Assembly (NCBI RefSeq): GCF_900107405.1
Contig: NZ_FNPV01000003.1
Coordinates: 103,580 to 167,579 of the forward strand
DNA from: Tindallia californiensis
GTDB taxonomy: Bacteria; Bacillota; Clostridia; Peptostreptococcales; Tindalliaceae
Direction: 5' to 3'
Length of the DNA: 64,000 nucleotides
Shown: one piece after another, positions 43,070-51,891 of the stretch
How positions within the stretch are numbered: the stretch's first letter is position 1
Layout: every line of letters starts with the position of its first letter
Made by a program: the position numbers and the translations under genes
The notes under the pieces: generated by a model
The model's input: only the letters and a program-made list of their open reading frames with translations
The model's database searches: none
What the model was told of the DNA's origin: nothing

Positions 43070-44158
43070 ATGAAAATTGGAATCGTGGGACTGCCCACAA
43101 CAGGAAAAACCACCTTATTTAACTTACTGACCGGTGCCGAAGAAGAAACGGCCGGTTTTGCTACAGGGAAGGTGGAAGCGCACACTGGCATTGTTAAAAT
43201 ACCCGATGAACGCATTGACTTTTTAGCCACTCACTACCAGCCAAAAAAAATCACTCCGGCTACGATAGAGCTAACAGATGTACCTGGACTGGTTCAAGGA
43301 GCTAGTACAGGCAAAGGGGTGGGTAACCAGTTTCTGGACACCATTCGAAAAGTAGATGCATTGATTCACTTGGTAAGGGTTTTTGAAAATGATCAAGTAC
43401 TGCATCCAGAAGGTTCTAACGACCCTATGCGTGATATTGAAACCATTAATATGGAACTTCTTTTTTCTGATCTGGGGGTTATCGAAAACCGGATCCAGCG
43501 GATTCAAAGCGGAAAAAAAGTGACGAAAGAACATCTGGCTGAAAAAGAAGTGCTAGAAAAGTGCCAGGAAGCTCTTGAAAATGGAAAGCTGATTCACGAA
43601 CTAAACCTGGAAGAAGAAGAACAAGAATTATTAAAAACCTTTGGGTTTTTATCAGAAAAACCAATGATGATCGTTGTCAATATTGACGAAAATCAACTTT
43701 CCGAGGGAAAATACCCGGCACAGGATACGCTGGAAAGTTATTGTAAAGATCGTCACTTACCATTAATTGCTCTTAGCGCTAAATCCGAACAGGAAATTAG
43801 TCAGTTGGAAGATGAGGATCGGGAAATGTTTATGGATGAACTGGGTATCCATGAGCCTGGTATCCACCGGGTAGCACGGGCAGCCTACGATTTGCTGGGC
43901 CTTATTTCTTTTTTAACCAGTGGAGAAGACGAAGTCCGGGCATGGCCTATCCGAAAAGAAACCATTGCCAAAAAAGCCGCCGGTAAAATTCATACTGATA
44001 TTGAAAAAGGATTTATTCGTGCTGAAGTAACCGCTTTTGAAGATTTTAAAGAAAACCCTTCCACCGTTAAACTCAAGGAGCTTGGAAAAGTCCGTTTAGA
44101 AGGAAAAGAATACCTTGTAAAAGATGGGGATATTATCAATTTCCGCTTTAATGTTTAA
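43070..44158 (+). CDS. ychF: Redox-regulated ATPase YchF (Obg-like GTPase family)
   Basis: This 362-aa P-loop protein of the OBG/YchF group has G1 GLPTTGKTTLFN, G3 DVPGLVQGAS, and NIDE in place of the usual NKxD guanine motif, as expected for ATP-preferring YchF. The C-terminal TGS-like domain begins ISFLTSGEDEVRAWPIRKETIA and ends EYLVKDGDIINFRFNV. The G1 loop (PTTGKTT) differs from the commoner PNVGKST. YchF binds ribosomes and is involved in stress responses. The ATG follows AGGAGG. Confidence 0.95.
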   Translation: MKIGIVGLPTTGKTTLFNLLTGAEEETAGFATGKVEAHTGIVKIPDERIDFLATHYQPKKITPATIELTDVPGLVQGASTGKGVGNQFLDTIRKVDALIHLVRVFENDQVLHPEGSNDPMRDIETINMELLFSDLGVIENRIQRIQSGKKVTKEHLAEKEVLEKCQEALENGKLIHELNLEEEEQELLKTFGFLSEKPMMIVVNIDENQLSEGKYPAQDTLESYCKDRHLPLIALSAKSEQEISQLEDEDREMFMDELGIHEPGIHRVARAAYDLLGLISFLTSGEDEVRAWPIRKETIAKKAAGKIHTDIEKGFIRAEVTAFEDFKENPSTVKLKELGKVRLEGKEYLVKDGDIINFRFNV

Positions 44159-44176
44159 TCAGTAAACAAGATCATT

Positions 44177-44566
44177 TTATCGACGACGGCGCCGCCCAAA
44201 GCTGCTCACCTGGCTTTTGGTGGCGTTCCCTTTTTGGTTAAGCTCTATTTCAAGCTTTTTCTTTTTGCATTCAAAACAATAATCCCCATAATCTACCGCA
44301 ACACCACAGGTTTTACAAACCCTCATCATACTTCGCTTTTCCAACAGCGAGATGCGACCTTCCCGCACATAACGCATAATCAAGGACCGGCTCACCCCTG
44401 TAGCTTCTTCAGCCTCCAGTACAGTTGCTCCCGGATGGTCATAGACATAATCTCTTACTCTTTTATAAGGATCTCCTGACTCTTTGGCGCATTCCAGACA
44501 GAGAAGCTCTCCTTCCGGCTGATCCATCACCAAATGACCACAAACAGGACAATTATGGTATCGCAT
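44177..44566 (-). CDS. yvyF: Flagellar operon protein YvyF (TIGR03826 type)
   Basis: This 129-aa protein has an N-terminal zinc-ribbon pair (NCPVCGHLV..LCLECAKE), a middle helix-turn-helix-like segment (DHPGATVLEAEEATGVSRSLIMRYVREGRI) and a second Cys pair (CKTCGVAVDYGDYCFECKK). This order is typical of YvyF, encoded near flgM and flgK in Bacillus. A regulatory role in flagellar expression has been suggested. No flgM follows here; the next gene to the left is the convergent ychF. Confidence 0.88.
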   Translation of the reverse strand: MRYHNCPVCGHLVMDQPEGELLCLECAKESGDPYKRVRDYVYDHPGATVLEAEEATGVSRSLIMRYVREGRISLLEKRSMMRVCKTCGVAVDYGDYCFECKKKKLEIELNQKGNATKSQVSSFGRRRRR

Positions 44567-44664
44567 TCCTTATTCACACTCCTTCATATCTCAAGAATAA
44601 AGACACTTCGCATCTTATAAAGGATTAATCGTCAGGGGTACTCCTATGCTTTCCTTATCCAGCA

Positions 44665-44706
44665 TAAAAACAACCCCTGCCTATGATTATATCATAAACA
44701 GGGGTT
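44665..44706 (-). terminator. Terminator of fliS
   Basis: AACCCCTG (44672-44679) and CAGGGGTT (44699-44706) pair around an inner ATGAT/ATCAT stem. TTTTT follows on the minus strand. It lies about 35 bp past the fliS stop codon. Confidence 0.85.
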
Positions 44707-44740
44707 CCACACCCACTCCACTCTTTTTCTTTTCTGAATC

Positions 44741-45238
44741 TTAAGAGGATTTAACACTTTCCATTGCCTGTTTCCATGTATCTCTCATCTCTCGTGTTAA
44801 GTTTACCGTTTCTTTCAGTTTTTCGATGCTTTTTTCTGAATTGGCTGCTATCAAGTGGTAATGAATAAACTCATACATTTTGAACAGTTCATCAGAGATT
44901 TCATATTCCTGATCCAAACCGTTCATTAGTTCAAGAAAAATATTTTGAGCCCGCATATTAAAATGATGTGCTTTTTCCATGTCCTTTTTTTCAATGGCTG
45001 CCACCGCTTGGTTGATAAACCGGATAGCACCATCATAGAGCATTACCACCAGTTCTTGCGGAGATGCTGTCATTACTTGGGATTGCAAGTAGGGATTCGC
45101 TTGTTTGGGCCCATTCTGTGCGGTTGATTTTGTTTTTTCCTGGTAGGACTCTTGGTTCAGGTTTACCTGTTTTTGCATTTTGTAAATTTTAGGATTCTGC
45201 ATCTGTTTGTTTTCTGGATAAGGGTTATTCATCGCCAT
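44741..45238 (-). CDS. fliS: Flagellar export chaperone FliS
   Basis: This 165-aa protein contains a classical FliS domain from about residue 45: NPYLQSQVMTASPQELVVML followed by YDGAIRFINQAVAAIEKKDM. The domain binds the flagellin C-terminus and prevents early polymerisation. The N-terminal 40 residues are an unusual polar, Gln/Asn-rich extension (PENKQMQNPKIYKMQKQVNL). A SigD promoter lies about 85 bp upstream, overlapping nothing but the spacer, and a terminator follows, so it is a single-gene unit. Confidence 0.93.
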   Translation of the reverse strand: MAMNNPYPENKQMQNPKIYKMQKQVNLNQESYQEKTKSTAQNGPKQANPYLQSQVMTASPQELVVMLYDGAIRFINQAVAAIEKKDMEKAHHFNMRAQNIFLELMNGLDQEYEISDELFKMYEFIHYHLIAANSEKSIEKLKETVNLTREMRDTWKQAMESVKSS

Positions 45239-45322
45239 TTTAACACCTCTTTAGTATTTTATCTTCTTGATTTATGATGATCCATTGATAATTTGTCTAT
45301 TGTTATAATGCGTTCAATACTA

Positions 45323-45349
45323 TTATCGGCTAAAACAGCTAAAACTTAA
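45323..45349 (-). promoter_or_regulatory. SigD promoter of fliS
   Basis: On the minus strand TTAA (45346-45349), 15 bp, then a perfect GCCGATAA (45323-45330). It is the best -10 match of the SigD set in this window and ends two bases from the stop codon of the YjfB-like gene. Confidence 0.8.
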
Positions 45350-45351
45350 CC

Positions 45352-45549
45352 CTATAATTGAATATCCAGATTGCCTCCCAAATGAGGAGTTACCGATTGT
45401 TCCAACATTTTTGTATTGGCATCCAACATTTTTTCTAAACCTTCCATTTGAGAGGAACCACCATCCATTGCCATCTTAAGCACGGATACACTGGCTTCCT
45501 GTTGAAGTTTCATCTGGTTCAGTGCTATTGACATAGCCGCTACATCCAT
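45352..45549 (-). CDS. YjfB-like putative motility protein
   Basis: This 65-aa protein matches the short YjfB family: MDVAAMSIALNQMKLQQEAS followed by VSVLKMAMD, with a Leu/Met-rich C-terminus. The family is linked to motility genes but its function is not established. The frame extends 14 codons upstream inside the previous gene, but the ATG chosen has AAGG at close range and GGGAGGG further up. Its start overlaps the end of the preceding helical protein gene by 10 bp, so the two are coupled. Confidence 0.8.
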   Translation of the reverse strand: MDVAAMSIALNQMKLQQEASVSVLKMAMDGGSSQMEGLEKMLDANTKMLEQSVTPHLGGNLDIQL

Positions 45550-45911
45550 TCCTTCATCCCTCCCATCACCGTTTCCACTTCTTCTTTCCAAACCTGAAAC
45601 GCAGGAATCACCTGATCTGTCATCTGCATCTCCATTTCATCCGCTTTTTTTTGGTGATAACTTTCTAAAAAGCCTCCCACTTCGGACATCAATTGCCTGG
45701 TCGAATCATTAAACTTATTTTCCGGCACTTGAGCCGCCATCGGTAGTACGGCTTTCTGAAGGCTTTCAATTCCTTTCATTGCATTCTCCAGAAGCATTAT
45801 CGTCTCATCATACCGCTCTGCTTCTACCTGTTTTTGCATTTGAATAAAGGCTTCATTAATCACACCGGTAAGGTTCATGATCTGATCCACCATGTTTTGT
45901 GATAGTTCCAT
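45540..45911 (-). CDS. Small helical protein, paralogue of the one at 57282
   Basis: This 123-aa protein appears all-alpha and amphipathic. I do not recognise a characterised family. The stretch ERYDETIMLLENAMKGIESL matches LRYEETIQLLEDVVKGTESV in the 122-aa protein at 57282-57650, and the length is nearly the same, so they are paralogues. It is co-transcribed with the YjfB-like gene and upstream of fliS, which suggests a motility-related role. It could be an export chaperone or adaptor; this is a guess from size, helicity and place. Confidence 0.65.
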   Translation of the reverse strand: MELSQNMVDQIMNLTGVINEAFIQMQKQVEAERYDETIMLLENAMKGIESLQKAVLPMAAQVPENKFNDSTRQLMSEVGGFLESYHQKKADEMEMQMTDQVIPAFQVWKEEVETVMGGMKEWM

Positions 45912-45952
45912 TCATTACCCTCCCTGCATCTTTTCCCTTGATTATAACATAC

Positions 45953-47059
45953 TTACCCATTATATCCTTCCTGTAAAAAGGTTTTTATTTCTCCCAGAGA
46001 TTTCCCTTCCAGTCCCCAATCCTGTACGGTGCACCCAGTTTGATAATAATCCTCATCATTCAACGCTGACGCCAATACAATGACGGAATCCATCACTGGT
46101 GTTTCAATTCCTAACGCATCTCCCAGACTCGCCAGTGCCACCAAAGAACATTTTGTATCTTCTACCAAATACCGATCCTGAAGGCTGCTGGGTCCTTTTA
46201 ACGGATTAAAGGCATTACTGTCTCGATAGCATTCATAAAGGGTTTCTCTTTTGGGCGCATACCCCATTTTATAAAGACGTTCTACCGCTGGAATTCCTTT
46301 ATAGCCTAAAGCCTGACAAATGGAAAGTCGTTCCTGATCCACCCGTTCATTCACCCGGGCAACGGAAGGCGTGATCCCTTCCCGGTAATGATAATGCTCT
46401 CCATTAAAGTATTCAATTTTCCCGGCATTTAATACGACCGGCGCTGGATGAGACACCGGATTTCCGTTATTTAAAGAGCTTTCCAGCACATCTCTTACCG
46501 GCTCAATAGATGGATAAATATGCTTGGTCAGTTCTGCCATTTCATCGTTATACTTTGAAGGAAAGGTTGCAAAGTATAATTTCTTACACTCCAGTAATAT
46601 CAGTGCTTCATTCTGCTCACCATTGCTTCGGGCCGCATAAGGCAATGAATGAATCTCCGCCACCCGAATTTGATGATTTCCCAATTTTTCATATAGTTTT
46701 CTCGCCATGATCAAAGCGCCACCGGTACTACCCGGAGCCAGTAGAATTCGTGCATCCGGTTTAAGGTGTTCTGCCAATTCTTCCGCCAGCTTTGCAATGG
46801 TGTATGCCGGCAACACCGGCATAATCAAGTCTACGTCTTCCAGCGCTTCATCAATATTTGAAGTCACCTTATTGAGAGTCGCTTTTCCTGTAGCTCCCAC
46901 ACCGTCCAATTGAATGGTTTTTTCTGAAAACAAAGATTCCAGCCGGTTACGGTATTGATCATTTACGTAAAAGTTTACTTGATGACCTTGCAGCGTTAAA
47001 TCTGCCGCTGCCGCTAAAGCCCCATTTCCACTTCCAATGATACATACTTTTAATTTCAT
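45953..47059 (-). CDS. NAD/NADP octopine/nopaline dehydrogenase family protein
   Basis: This 368-aa protein has an N-terminal Rossmann fold (VCIIGSGNGALAAAADLTLQGHQV) and the opine dehydrogenase C-terminal domain. Conserved parts are NPVSHPAPVVLNAGKIEY near residue 200, with the catalytic His region, and EGITPSVARVNERVDQERL. Family members reduce the imine of an amino acid and a keto acid, or act on similar branched substrates. No transporter or other enzyme is adjacent, so the substrate is unknown. It is a single gene, convergent with none and divergent from the GAF/HATPase gene. Confidence 0.9.
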   Translation of the reverse strand: MKLKVCIIGSGNGALAAAADLTLQGHQVNFYVNDQYRNRLESLFSEKTIQLDGVGATGKATLNKVTSNIDEALEDVDLIMPVLPAYTIAKLAEELAEHLKPDARILLAPGSTGGALIMARKLYEKLGNHQIRVAEIHSLPYAARSNGEQNEALILLECKKLYFATFPSKYNDEMAELTKHIYPSIEPVRDVLESSLNNGNPVSHPAPVVLNAGKIEYFNGEHYHYREGITPSVARVNERVDQERLSICQALGYKGIPAVERLYKMGYAPKRETLYECYRDSNAFNPLKGPSSLQDRYLVEDTKCSLVALASLGDALGIETPVMDSVIVLASALNDEDYYQTGCTVQDWGLEGKSLGEIKTFLQEGYNG

Positions 47060-47365
47060 ATATCAAATCCCTCCCGTCGATTCTTGTGCGCCCCTTATTA
47101 TATGGGAGAGAACTAAAAGATACAAGCCTTCTATCCGATCTTTTTCCTATTTTTCTAACAAGAAATTCCTAAAAGGCTATTGAATCAATGTGTATTTTTT
47201 TATATACATTTTGGATGATATGTATCAAATAATCCTTTTACCGCTTGAATCCTTTTTTGATTAATGGTACATTGTCATTATATGCTATCAATCCCTATTC
47301 ACTTGTGAAGGTAATGACAAAGACACCTTCGCTAATTTATATTCCTTATTGGAAGGAGATTCTAT
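47060..47365. other. Divergent intergenic region without gene
   Basis: This 306-bp spacer separates the divergent opine dehydrogenase-like and GAF/HATPase genes. It is AT-rich. A possible plus-strand promoter is TTGAAT, 17 bp, TACATT (about 47247-47275). I see no RNA gene, riboswitch or repeat in it. The GAF/HATPase gene has the ribosome binding site GGAAGGAG. Confidence 0.5.
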
Positions 47366-48496
47366 ATGGAAAAGAAGTCAGAAAGTTATGATTTCATGAA
47401 GAAAATATGCGATGATGAGTTGTCTGAAATACTGGATTTATTATCCGGCATTTCTTCTATTATGATGGATCTAACCATTCATAACGAATATCTGGTTGAT
47501 GACTGTCTGGAGCGGATCGGCCACTATACAAAAGCCTCCCGAGTGTATGTTTTTATGTTTCGTGATCAACTAAACTATATGGATAATGTTTATGAATGGT
47601 GCAATGAAGGTGTTTCTTCTGAGATCAATATGTTACAACATTTAGCCACCGATGATTTTCGTTGGTGGATGGTTAAGCTCCTGAAAAGAGAAATTATTTT
47701 TATTGAAGACGTAGCGTCAATGGACGCCTCCGCCAGTGCCGAAAGAGAAATTTTATTAAAACAAGGAATCCAATCCCTGATTACCGTCCCTATTTTTTAT
47801 CGTCAAGAATTGATCGGGTATATCGGGATTGATTTTACAAAAGAAAAAGCTAAGTGGAATGTCTCTTGTCCTTTCATCCTAAAACTTGTTTCCGAACTTT
47901 TTTCTTCCGGCTTTGAACGATTGCGACAGGAAAAACTTCTTTATGAGTCTCAACCAACCGATAGTCACAGTCCGCTTTCTCCCTGCGAAAGCATTCCTCC
48001 TGGGGTTTCATTTCCAGCTGGATCAAAAGCTGAAAATGTGAACGGAATGATCGAAGAACTGTTTTATTATATCGATGCAGATTTGCGTCTTTTCGATCAT
48101 ATAGAAAAAAAATTAGCACCTGAAAACCCCTTTATCTTTATCAATAAGTATGACTTTTTTCAGATCTTAATGATTCTCCTACAAAACAGTATTGACGAAG
48201 TAAAACGTTATCAAAAAAATGCCTTAGACGGTCATAGCAGCTATCTCAGTATTAAAACCCGTCAGAATACAGACTGTGTTGTGATCGAACTGTTGGATAG
48301 CGGAGAAGGATTTTCACATCATGACAGTACAGAAGTTTTTAATCCTTTCTTTACTACCAAAGAATTAGGAGAAGGAACAGGGCTTGGCCTTACCTACGCT
48401 TATGACCTTATCGTCAACAAATACCATGGTAGTATCCAGACTGGAAACTGCCAGGAAGGTGGTCTCGTTACCATAAAACTACCCATCTTTCAATAA
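47366..48496 (+). CDS. GAF domain protein with HATPase but no histidine-kinase His box
   Basis: This 376-aa soluble protein has a GAF sensor domain (about residues 25-195: EYLVDDCLERIGHYTKASRVYVFMF.., GIQSLITVPIFYRQELIGYIGIDF). Its C-terminal ATPase domain is like that of sensor kinases: N box LLQNSIDEVKRY, G1 LDSGEGF, F box NPFFTTKELGEGTGLGL. Between them only a short linker is present, and no H box (HExxxPL) is seen, so a normal phospho-acceptor helix is missing. It may act on another protein's His or as an anti-sigma-like kinase. A CBS protein follows after 110 bp. No response regulator is adjacent. Confidence 0.85.
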   Translation: MEKKSESYDFMKKICDDELSEILDLLSGISSIMMDLTIHNEYLVDDCLERIGHYTKASRVYVFMFRDQLNYMDNVYEWCNEGVSSEINMLQHLATDDFRWWMVKLLKREIIFIEDVASMDASASAEREILLKQGIQSLITVPIFYRQELIGYIGIDFTKEKAKWNVSCPFILKLVSELFSSGFERLRQEKLLYESQPTDSHSPLSPCESIPPGVSFPAGSKAENVNGMIEELFYYIDADLRLFDHIEKKLAPENPFIFINKYDFFQILMILLQNSIDEVKRYQKNALDGHSSYLSIKTRQNTDCVVIELLDSGEGFSHHDSTEVFNPFFTTKELGEGTGLGLTYAYDLIVNKYHGSIQTGNCQEGGLVTIKLPIFQ

Positions 48497-48606
48497 CAAG
48501 GACGCTTTGAGTCTATTATCATCGATAATTAAGAATGGATCATTCCGTTCAAATATCCTTTAGGGTACCTGTGCTATTCCCTAGACCATAAAAAGGAGCT
48601 GACCTT

Positions 48607-48987
48607 ATGCAAGTCCATCAACGAATGAAATCAAACGTTATATCTGTTAAGCCCATAGATCCTTTGAGCAAAGTGCTTGACATAATGGAGCAACAAAATA
48701 TCAATGGCACTCCGGTGATAGATGATGCCAATCATCTAATCGGTATGATTGTCAAGGCCGATATTTACCGGTTTTTAATGGATCCGGGCCATTACAAAAG
48801 TTGTCCTGTGGAATGGGTTATGTCCTCAAACGTGGTTTACGGCGAAACACATGAGGATTTAGTAACCATCGCTAAACGTTTACGTGAACATGATATCGTT
48901 GCCTTGCCTATTCTTGAGAAAGATATCATTGTTGGGATTGTTTCGATTGAAGATATCCTTGATCATTTCATTGAAACCCATCCGTAA
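48607..48987 (+). CDS. Paired CBS domain protein
   Basis: This 126-aa protein consists of two CBS domains: VHQRMKSNVISVKPIDPLSKVLDIMEQQNINGTPVID, then VEWVMSSNVVYGETHEDLVTIAKRLREHDIVALPILE. Such proteins bind adenine nucleotides and regulate partners. It follows the GAF/HATPase gene on the same strand, with AAAGGAG before the ATG, so a shared signalling role is possible. A strong terminator follows immediately. Confidence 0.9.
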   Translation: MQVHQRMKSNVISVKPIDPLSKVLDIMEQQNINGTPVIDDANHLIGMIVKADIYRFLMDPGHYKSCPVEWVMSSNVVYGETHEDLVTIAKRLREHDIVALPILEKDIIVGIVSIEDILDHFIETHP

Positions 48988-49014
48988 AAGCACAGCCAAA
49001 AGGCTGTGCTTTCT
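48987..49014 (+). terminator. Terminator after the CBS gene
   Basis: AAAGCACAGCC (48987-48997) and GGCTGTGCTTT (49002-49012) form an 11-bp stem with an AAAA loop, followed by a T-rich stretch. It may also serve the convergent metNIQ operon. Confidence 0.85.
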
Positions 49015-49037
49015 TACTCTTCACTCTGTTCACTGTA

Positions 49038-49697
49038 TTATTTTCTTATGTTAGAGGCAATCTTATTCCCACCGGTCTGGATAAACTGGACCAGGATAAC
49101 TAATAATGCGACGGTGGCGTACATAACCGTTGCTTCATAACGCAAATGACCATAGCGATATGCCAAGTCTCCCAGTCCTCCGGCACCCACCAATCCTGCC
49201 ATGGCCGTTGCACCTATCAGAGAAATGATTGCTGTTGTCAACCCTAGCACAATAGAAGGTCTTGCCTCTCGAATCATGACATGCCAGATGATCTTTGGCG
49301 TTGTAATTCCCATGGACTCATAAGCTTCAATCACACCGTCGTTTACTTCTAAAAGAGCTGATTCCATTAACCGGGCCACAAAAGGTGCTGTGTGAATGAC
49401 TAAAGGAACCAACACACCTTTGACCCCAATCGAAGTTCCTACCAGTAATCGAGTGAAAGGCAGGATAAAAAACAATAAGATAATAAAAGGGACGGAACGA
49501 AAAAAATTAATCACCATGTTGATTCCACTGTAAAAATACTTGTTTTCGTAAGCACCACCATCTTTGGTTAAAATGAGGCATACGCCTAAGGGAAGCCCCA
49601 ACAAAACAGCAAACAACATGGCGATTCCTACCATTTGAAAAGTCTCAAGGCTGGCTTTTACCATTATTGGTGCCCATTGATCAAGAAACAGCTTCAT
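49038..49697 (-). CDS. metI: Methionine ABC transporter permease MetI
   Basis: This 219-aa membrane protein has about five helices and the permease-ATPase contact motif EAYESMGITTPKIIWHVMIREARPSI. With MetN and MetQ it imports methionine. The frame opens three codons earlier; the ATG at 49697 with GGAG at 9 bp is preferred. It overlaps the metN end by 17 bp and is the last gene of metQ-metN-metI, controlled by an S-box riboswitch. Confidence 0.95.
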   Translation of the reverse strand: MKLFLDQWAPIMVKASLETFQMVGIAMLFAVLLGLPLGVCLILTKDGGAYENKYFYSGINMVINFFRSVPFIILLFFILPFTRLLVGTSIGVKGVLVPLVIHTAPFVARLMESALLEVNDGVIEAYESMGITTPKIIWHVMIREARPSIVLGLTTAIISLIGATAMAGLVGAGGLGDLAYRYGHLRYEATVMYATVALLVILVQFIQTGGNKIASNIRK

Positions 49698-50718
49698 GCG
49701 AACCAACTCCTTTAAGAATTTCAGTGCGAATGCCCTTCTCTTGCAGATAACGCAAACATTTTTCTGTTTCTATCTTATTACCCTGCAATTCAACCAAAAG
49801 CTTTCCATAATGATCTTTTTTCAAAGGAACCATATTGCCAGAAAGAATATTTGGATAAACATCAAACTTTTTTGCGACTTCTGCTAACACTGGTTTGTCC
49901 GCAACATTTCCAACAAAGGATAACTCGACAATCAAATGACCTTCAACCCAAGAGCCTTCTATAAGCGTTTCGGCACCTGAGGGAAATTGACTGTTGATAA
50001 ATTTTTGTGTCGTGGGATGCTTTGGCGATGAAATCACTTGAAGTAAACTTCCTTCTTCTACAATCTTTCCAGCTTCCATTACGGCTACCCGATCACAGAT
50101 TCGCTGAACTACCGCCATTTCATGGGTAATAAGCAAAATAGTAATCCCAAAATCCCGATTAATCTGGTTTAATAACTCTAAAATAGCCTCTGTCGTTTCC
50201 GGATCCAGAGCGCTGGTTGCCTCATCACATAACAACACCTTTGGACGATGAGATAAGGCTCTGGCAATGGCCACTCGTTGTTGTTGACCACCAGACAACT
50301 GTGATGGATAGGCCTGTTCTTTCTCCAACAGTCCCACCACCGATAAATATTGGTGAACACGCTTTTTAATGTCACCAGCCTTTAATCCGATCAATTTTAA
50401 TGGCAGTGCAATGTTTTCATAAACCGTAGCGGTTTTCAGCAAATGAAACCCTTGAAAAATCATCCCCATATCCTGCCGCTTTTTTCGCAATGCTTCTGCG
50501 GTCAAGTTTGTTAAGGTTTCACCATTAAAAACAACTTCACCAGCCGTCGGCTTTTCTAACAAGTTCGCTACCCGAATCAAGGTGCTTTTGCCTGCACCAC
50601 TGTGCCCAATAATCCCATATATTTCTCCCCGATTTACCTTTAAGGACACCTGATCCAAGGCCAGGTTTGTCTGGGCTTCTGTTTTGAATTCTTTTGATAT
50701 ATTCTGGAACTCAATCAT
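49681..50718 (-). CDS. metN: Methionine ABC transporter ATPase MetN
   Basis: This 345-aa ATPase has Walker A GHSGAGKST (about residue 38), signature LSGGQQQRVAIARAL, Walker B VLLCDEATSALDPETT, and a C-terminal NIL (ACT-like) domain (about 260-340: GNVADKPVLAEVAKKFDVYPNIL) that senses methionine. The NIL domain identifies MetN among ABC ATPases. It lies 40 bp after metQ. Confidence 0.97.
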   Translation of the reverse strand: MIEFQNISKEFKTEAQTNLALDQVSLKVNRGEIYGIIGHSGAGKSTLIRVANLLEKPTAGEVVFNGETLTNLTAEALRKKRQDMGMIFQGFHLLKTATVYENIALPLKLIGLKAGDIKKRVHQYLSVVGLLEKEQAYPSQLSGGQQQRVAIARALSHRPKVLLCDEATSALDPETTEAILELLNQINRDFGITILLITHEMAVVQRICDRVAVMEAGKIVEEGSLLQVISSPKHPTTQKFINSQFPSGAETLIEGSWVEGHLIVELSFVGNVADKPVLAEVAKKFDVYPNILSGNMVPLKKDHYGKLLVELQGNKIETEKCLRYLQEKGIRTEILKGVGSHEAVS

Positions 50719-50758
50719 TGTTCATTTATCCTTTCCGTCCTCCTGTTTCCGGATCTTT

Positions 50759-51565
50759 TTACCACCCGGGAACAATGGAACCTTGAAATCGTTCTTCAAT
50801 GAATGCTTTGATATCATCCTGATAATAATATTCCATCAACTGAGCAATCGCAGGATCATCTTTATTCTCAGCTCTGGCGGCGACCACATTCACATAGGGT
50901 GAATCTCCCGGCTCCATTAGAATAGAGTCCGTGGTAGGAACAAAGCCATACTCAATAGCAAAGTTGGAATTAATAACAGCTGCCGTTACCTCTCCTAACT
51001 GTCGGGGCAACTGAGATGCTTCCAGTTCTATGATATGGAAATTCATAGGGTTTTCTGCAATGTGGTTGACAGTCGCTTCTACGCCTACCCCTTCTTCCAA
51101 AGTGATAAGACCGGCACTTTCCAAAAGAATCAATGCTCTCGCGCCATTAGTAGGATCATTAGGAATGGCAATACGATCCCCTTCCTGAAATTCCGAAATA
51201 TTTTCCAAAGATTCAGCGTACAAAGCGATAGGAAAATTGATGGTATATCCTACGTCTACCAGATCAAGATTTCTTTCTTCGCTGAACTTCTCCAGATAGG
51301 GCTTGTGTTGAAACATATTTAAGTCTAATTCACCTTCTGCCAAAGCAATATTAGGCATTACATATTCTGTAAACACTTGCAGTTCAATGGTTATTCCATC
51401 CTCCGCAGCCTTTTCCTTAACCTGCTCCATTACCTCTTCATGCGGTCCCGGAGTCACACCGATGATCAAATGATTTGGATCCAATGTATTTTGTGCATCC
51501 GAACTGCCACAACCACTTAGTAAAAAAAGTATTCCTACCATCCATAAGACTATTATTTTTTTCAT
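50759..51565 (-). CDS. metQ: Methionine-binding lipoprotein MetQ
   Basis: This 268-aa lipoprotein has a signal peptide with lipobox LLSGC, so the mature protein is anchored by its Cys. NLPA/MetQ family features are HLIIGVTPGPHEEVMEQVK, MFQHKPYLEKF and IAIPNDPTNGARALILLESAGLI. It captures methionine outside the membrane for MetNI. Of three possible ATG starts, the one at 51565 lies 8 bp after AAAGG. An S-box riboswitch and terminator precede it. Confidence 0.96.
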   Translation of the reverse strand: MKKIIVLWMVGILFLLSGCGSSDAQNTLDPNHLIIGVTPGPHEEVMEQVKEKAAEDGITIELQVFTEYVMPNIALAEGELDLNMFQHKPYLEKFSEERNLDLVDVGYTINFPIALYAESLENISEFQEGDRIAIPNDPTNGARALILLESAGLITLEEGVGVEATVNHIAENPMNFHIIELEASQLPRQLGEVTAAVINSNFAIEYGFVPTTDSILMEPGDSPYVNVVAARAENKDDPAIAQLMEYYYQDDIKAFIEERFQGSIVPGW

Positions 51566-51645
51566 GTTCATCATCCTTTTCTATAAGTTTGTTTTTCTGT
51601 CAAATAACCGCTTTTTCCCTTCCCTCCATTCCTCCTTTTTGAACA

Positions 51646-51673
51646 ATAAAAAACTCTCTGTCAAGACAGAGAG
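51646..51673 (-). terminator. S-box-controlled terminator before metQ
   Basis: CTCTCTGTC (51654-51662) and GACAGAGAG (51665-51673) form a stem followed on the minus strand by TTTTTT. It is the expression platform of the SAM riboswitch. Confidence 0.9.
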
Positions 51674-51694
51674 GCAATTTAGTAAATCACATTG

Positions 51695-51813
51695 ACTCTC
51701 TCATCTTCCGGAAATTCCGCAGGATTTAGCACCTTTAGCTGTTATCGATCTGATAAACAGTTATGGTTGCCGGGTTTCATCGGGCCAGTCCCTCCACCAC
51801 TCTTGATAAGAGT
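51695..51813 (-). promoter_or_regulatory. SAM-I (S-box) riboswitch
   Basis: On the minus strand the aptamer begins CTCTTATCAAGAGTGGTGGA and contains GGGACTGGCCCGATGAAACC, GGCAACC and GGTGCTAAATCC. The closing P1 strand is GATGAGAG. It should switch metQNI off when S-adenosylmethionine is plentiful. A possible promoter lies upstream (TTGCAA, 17 bp, AATAAT). Confidence 0.97.
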
Positions 51814-51891
51814 TTCATATTATTCGGTTGTTTGTTTTCACTTGCAATTTTCTAAACCTGTATAGCATATTAATATGGATTTGTATTTTTG

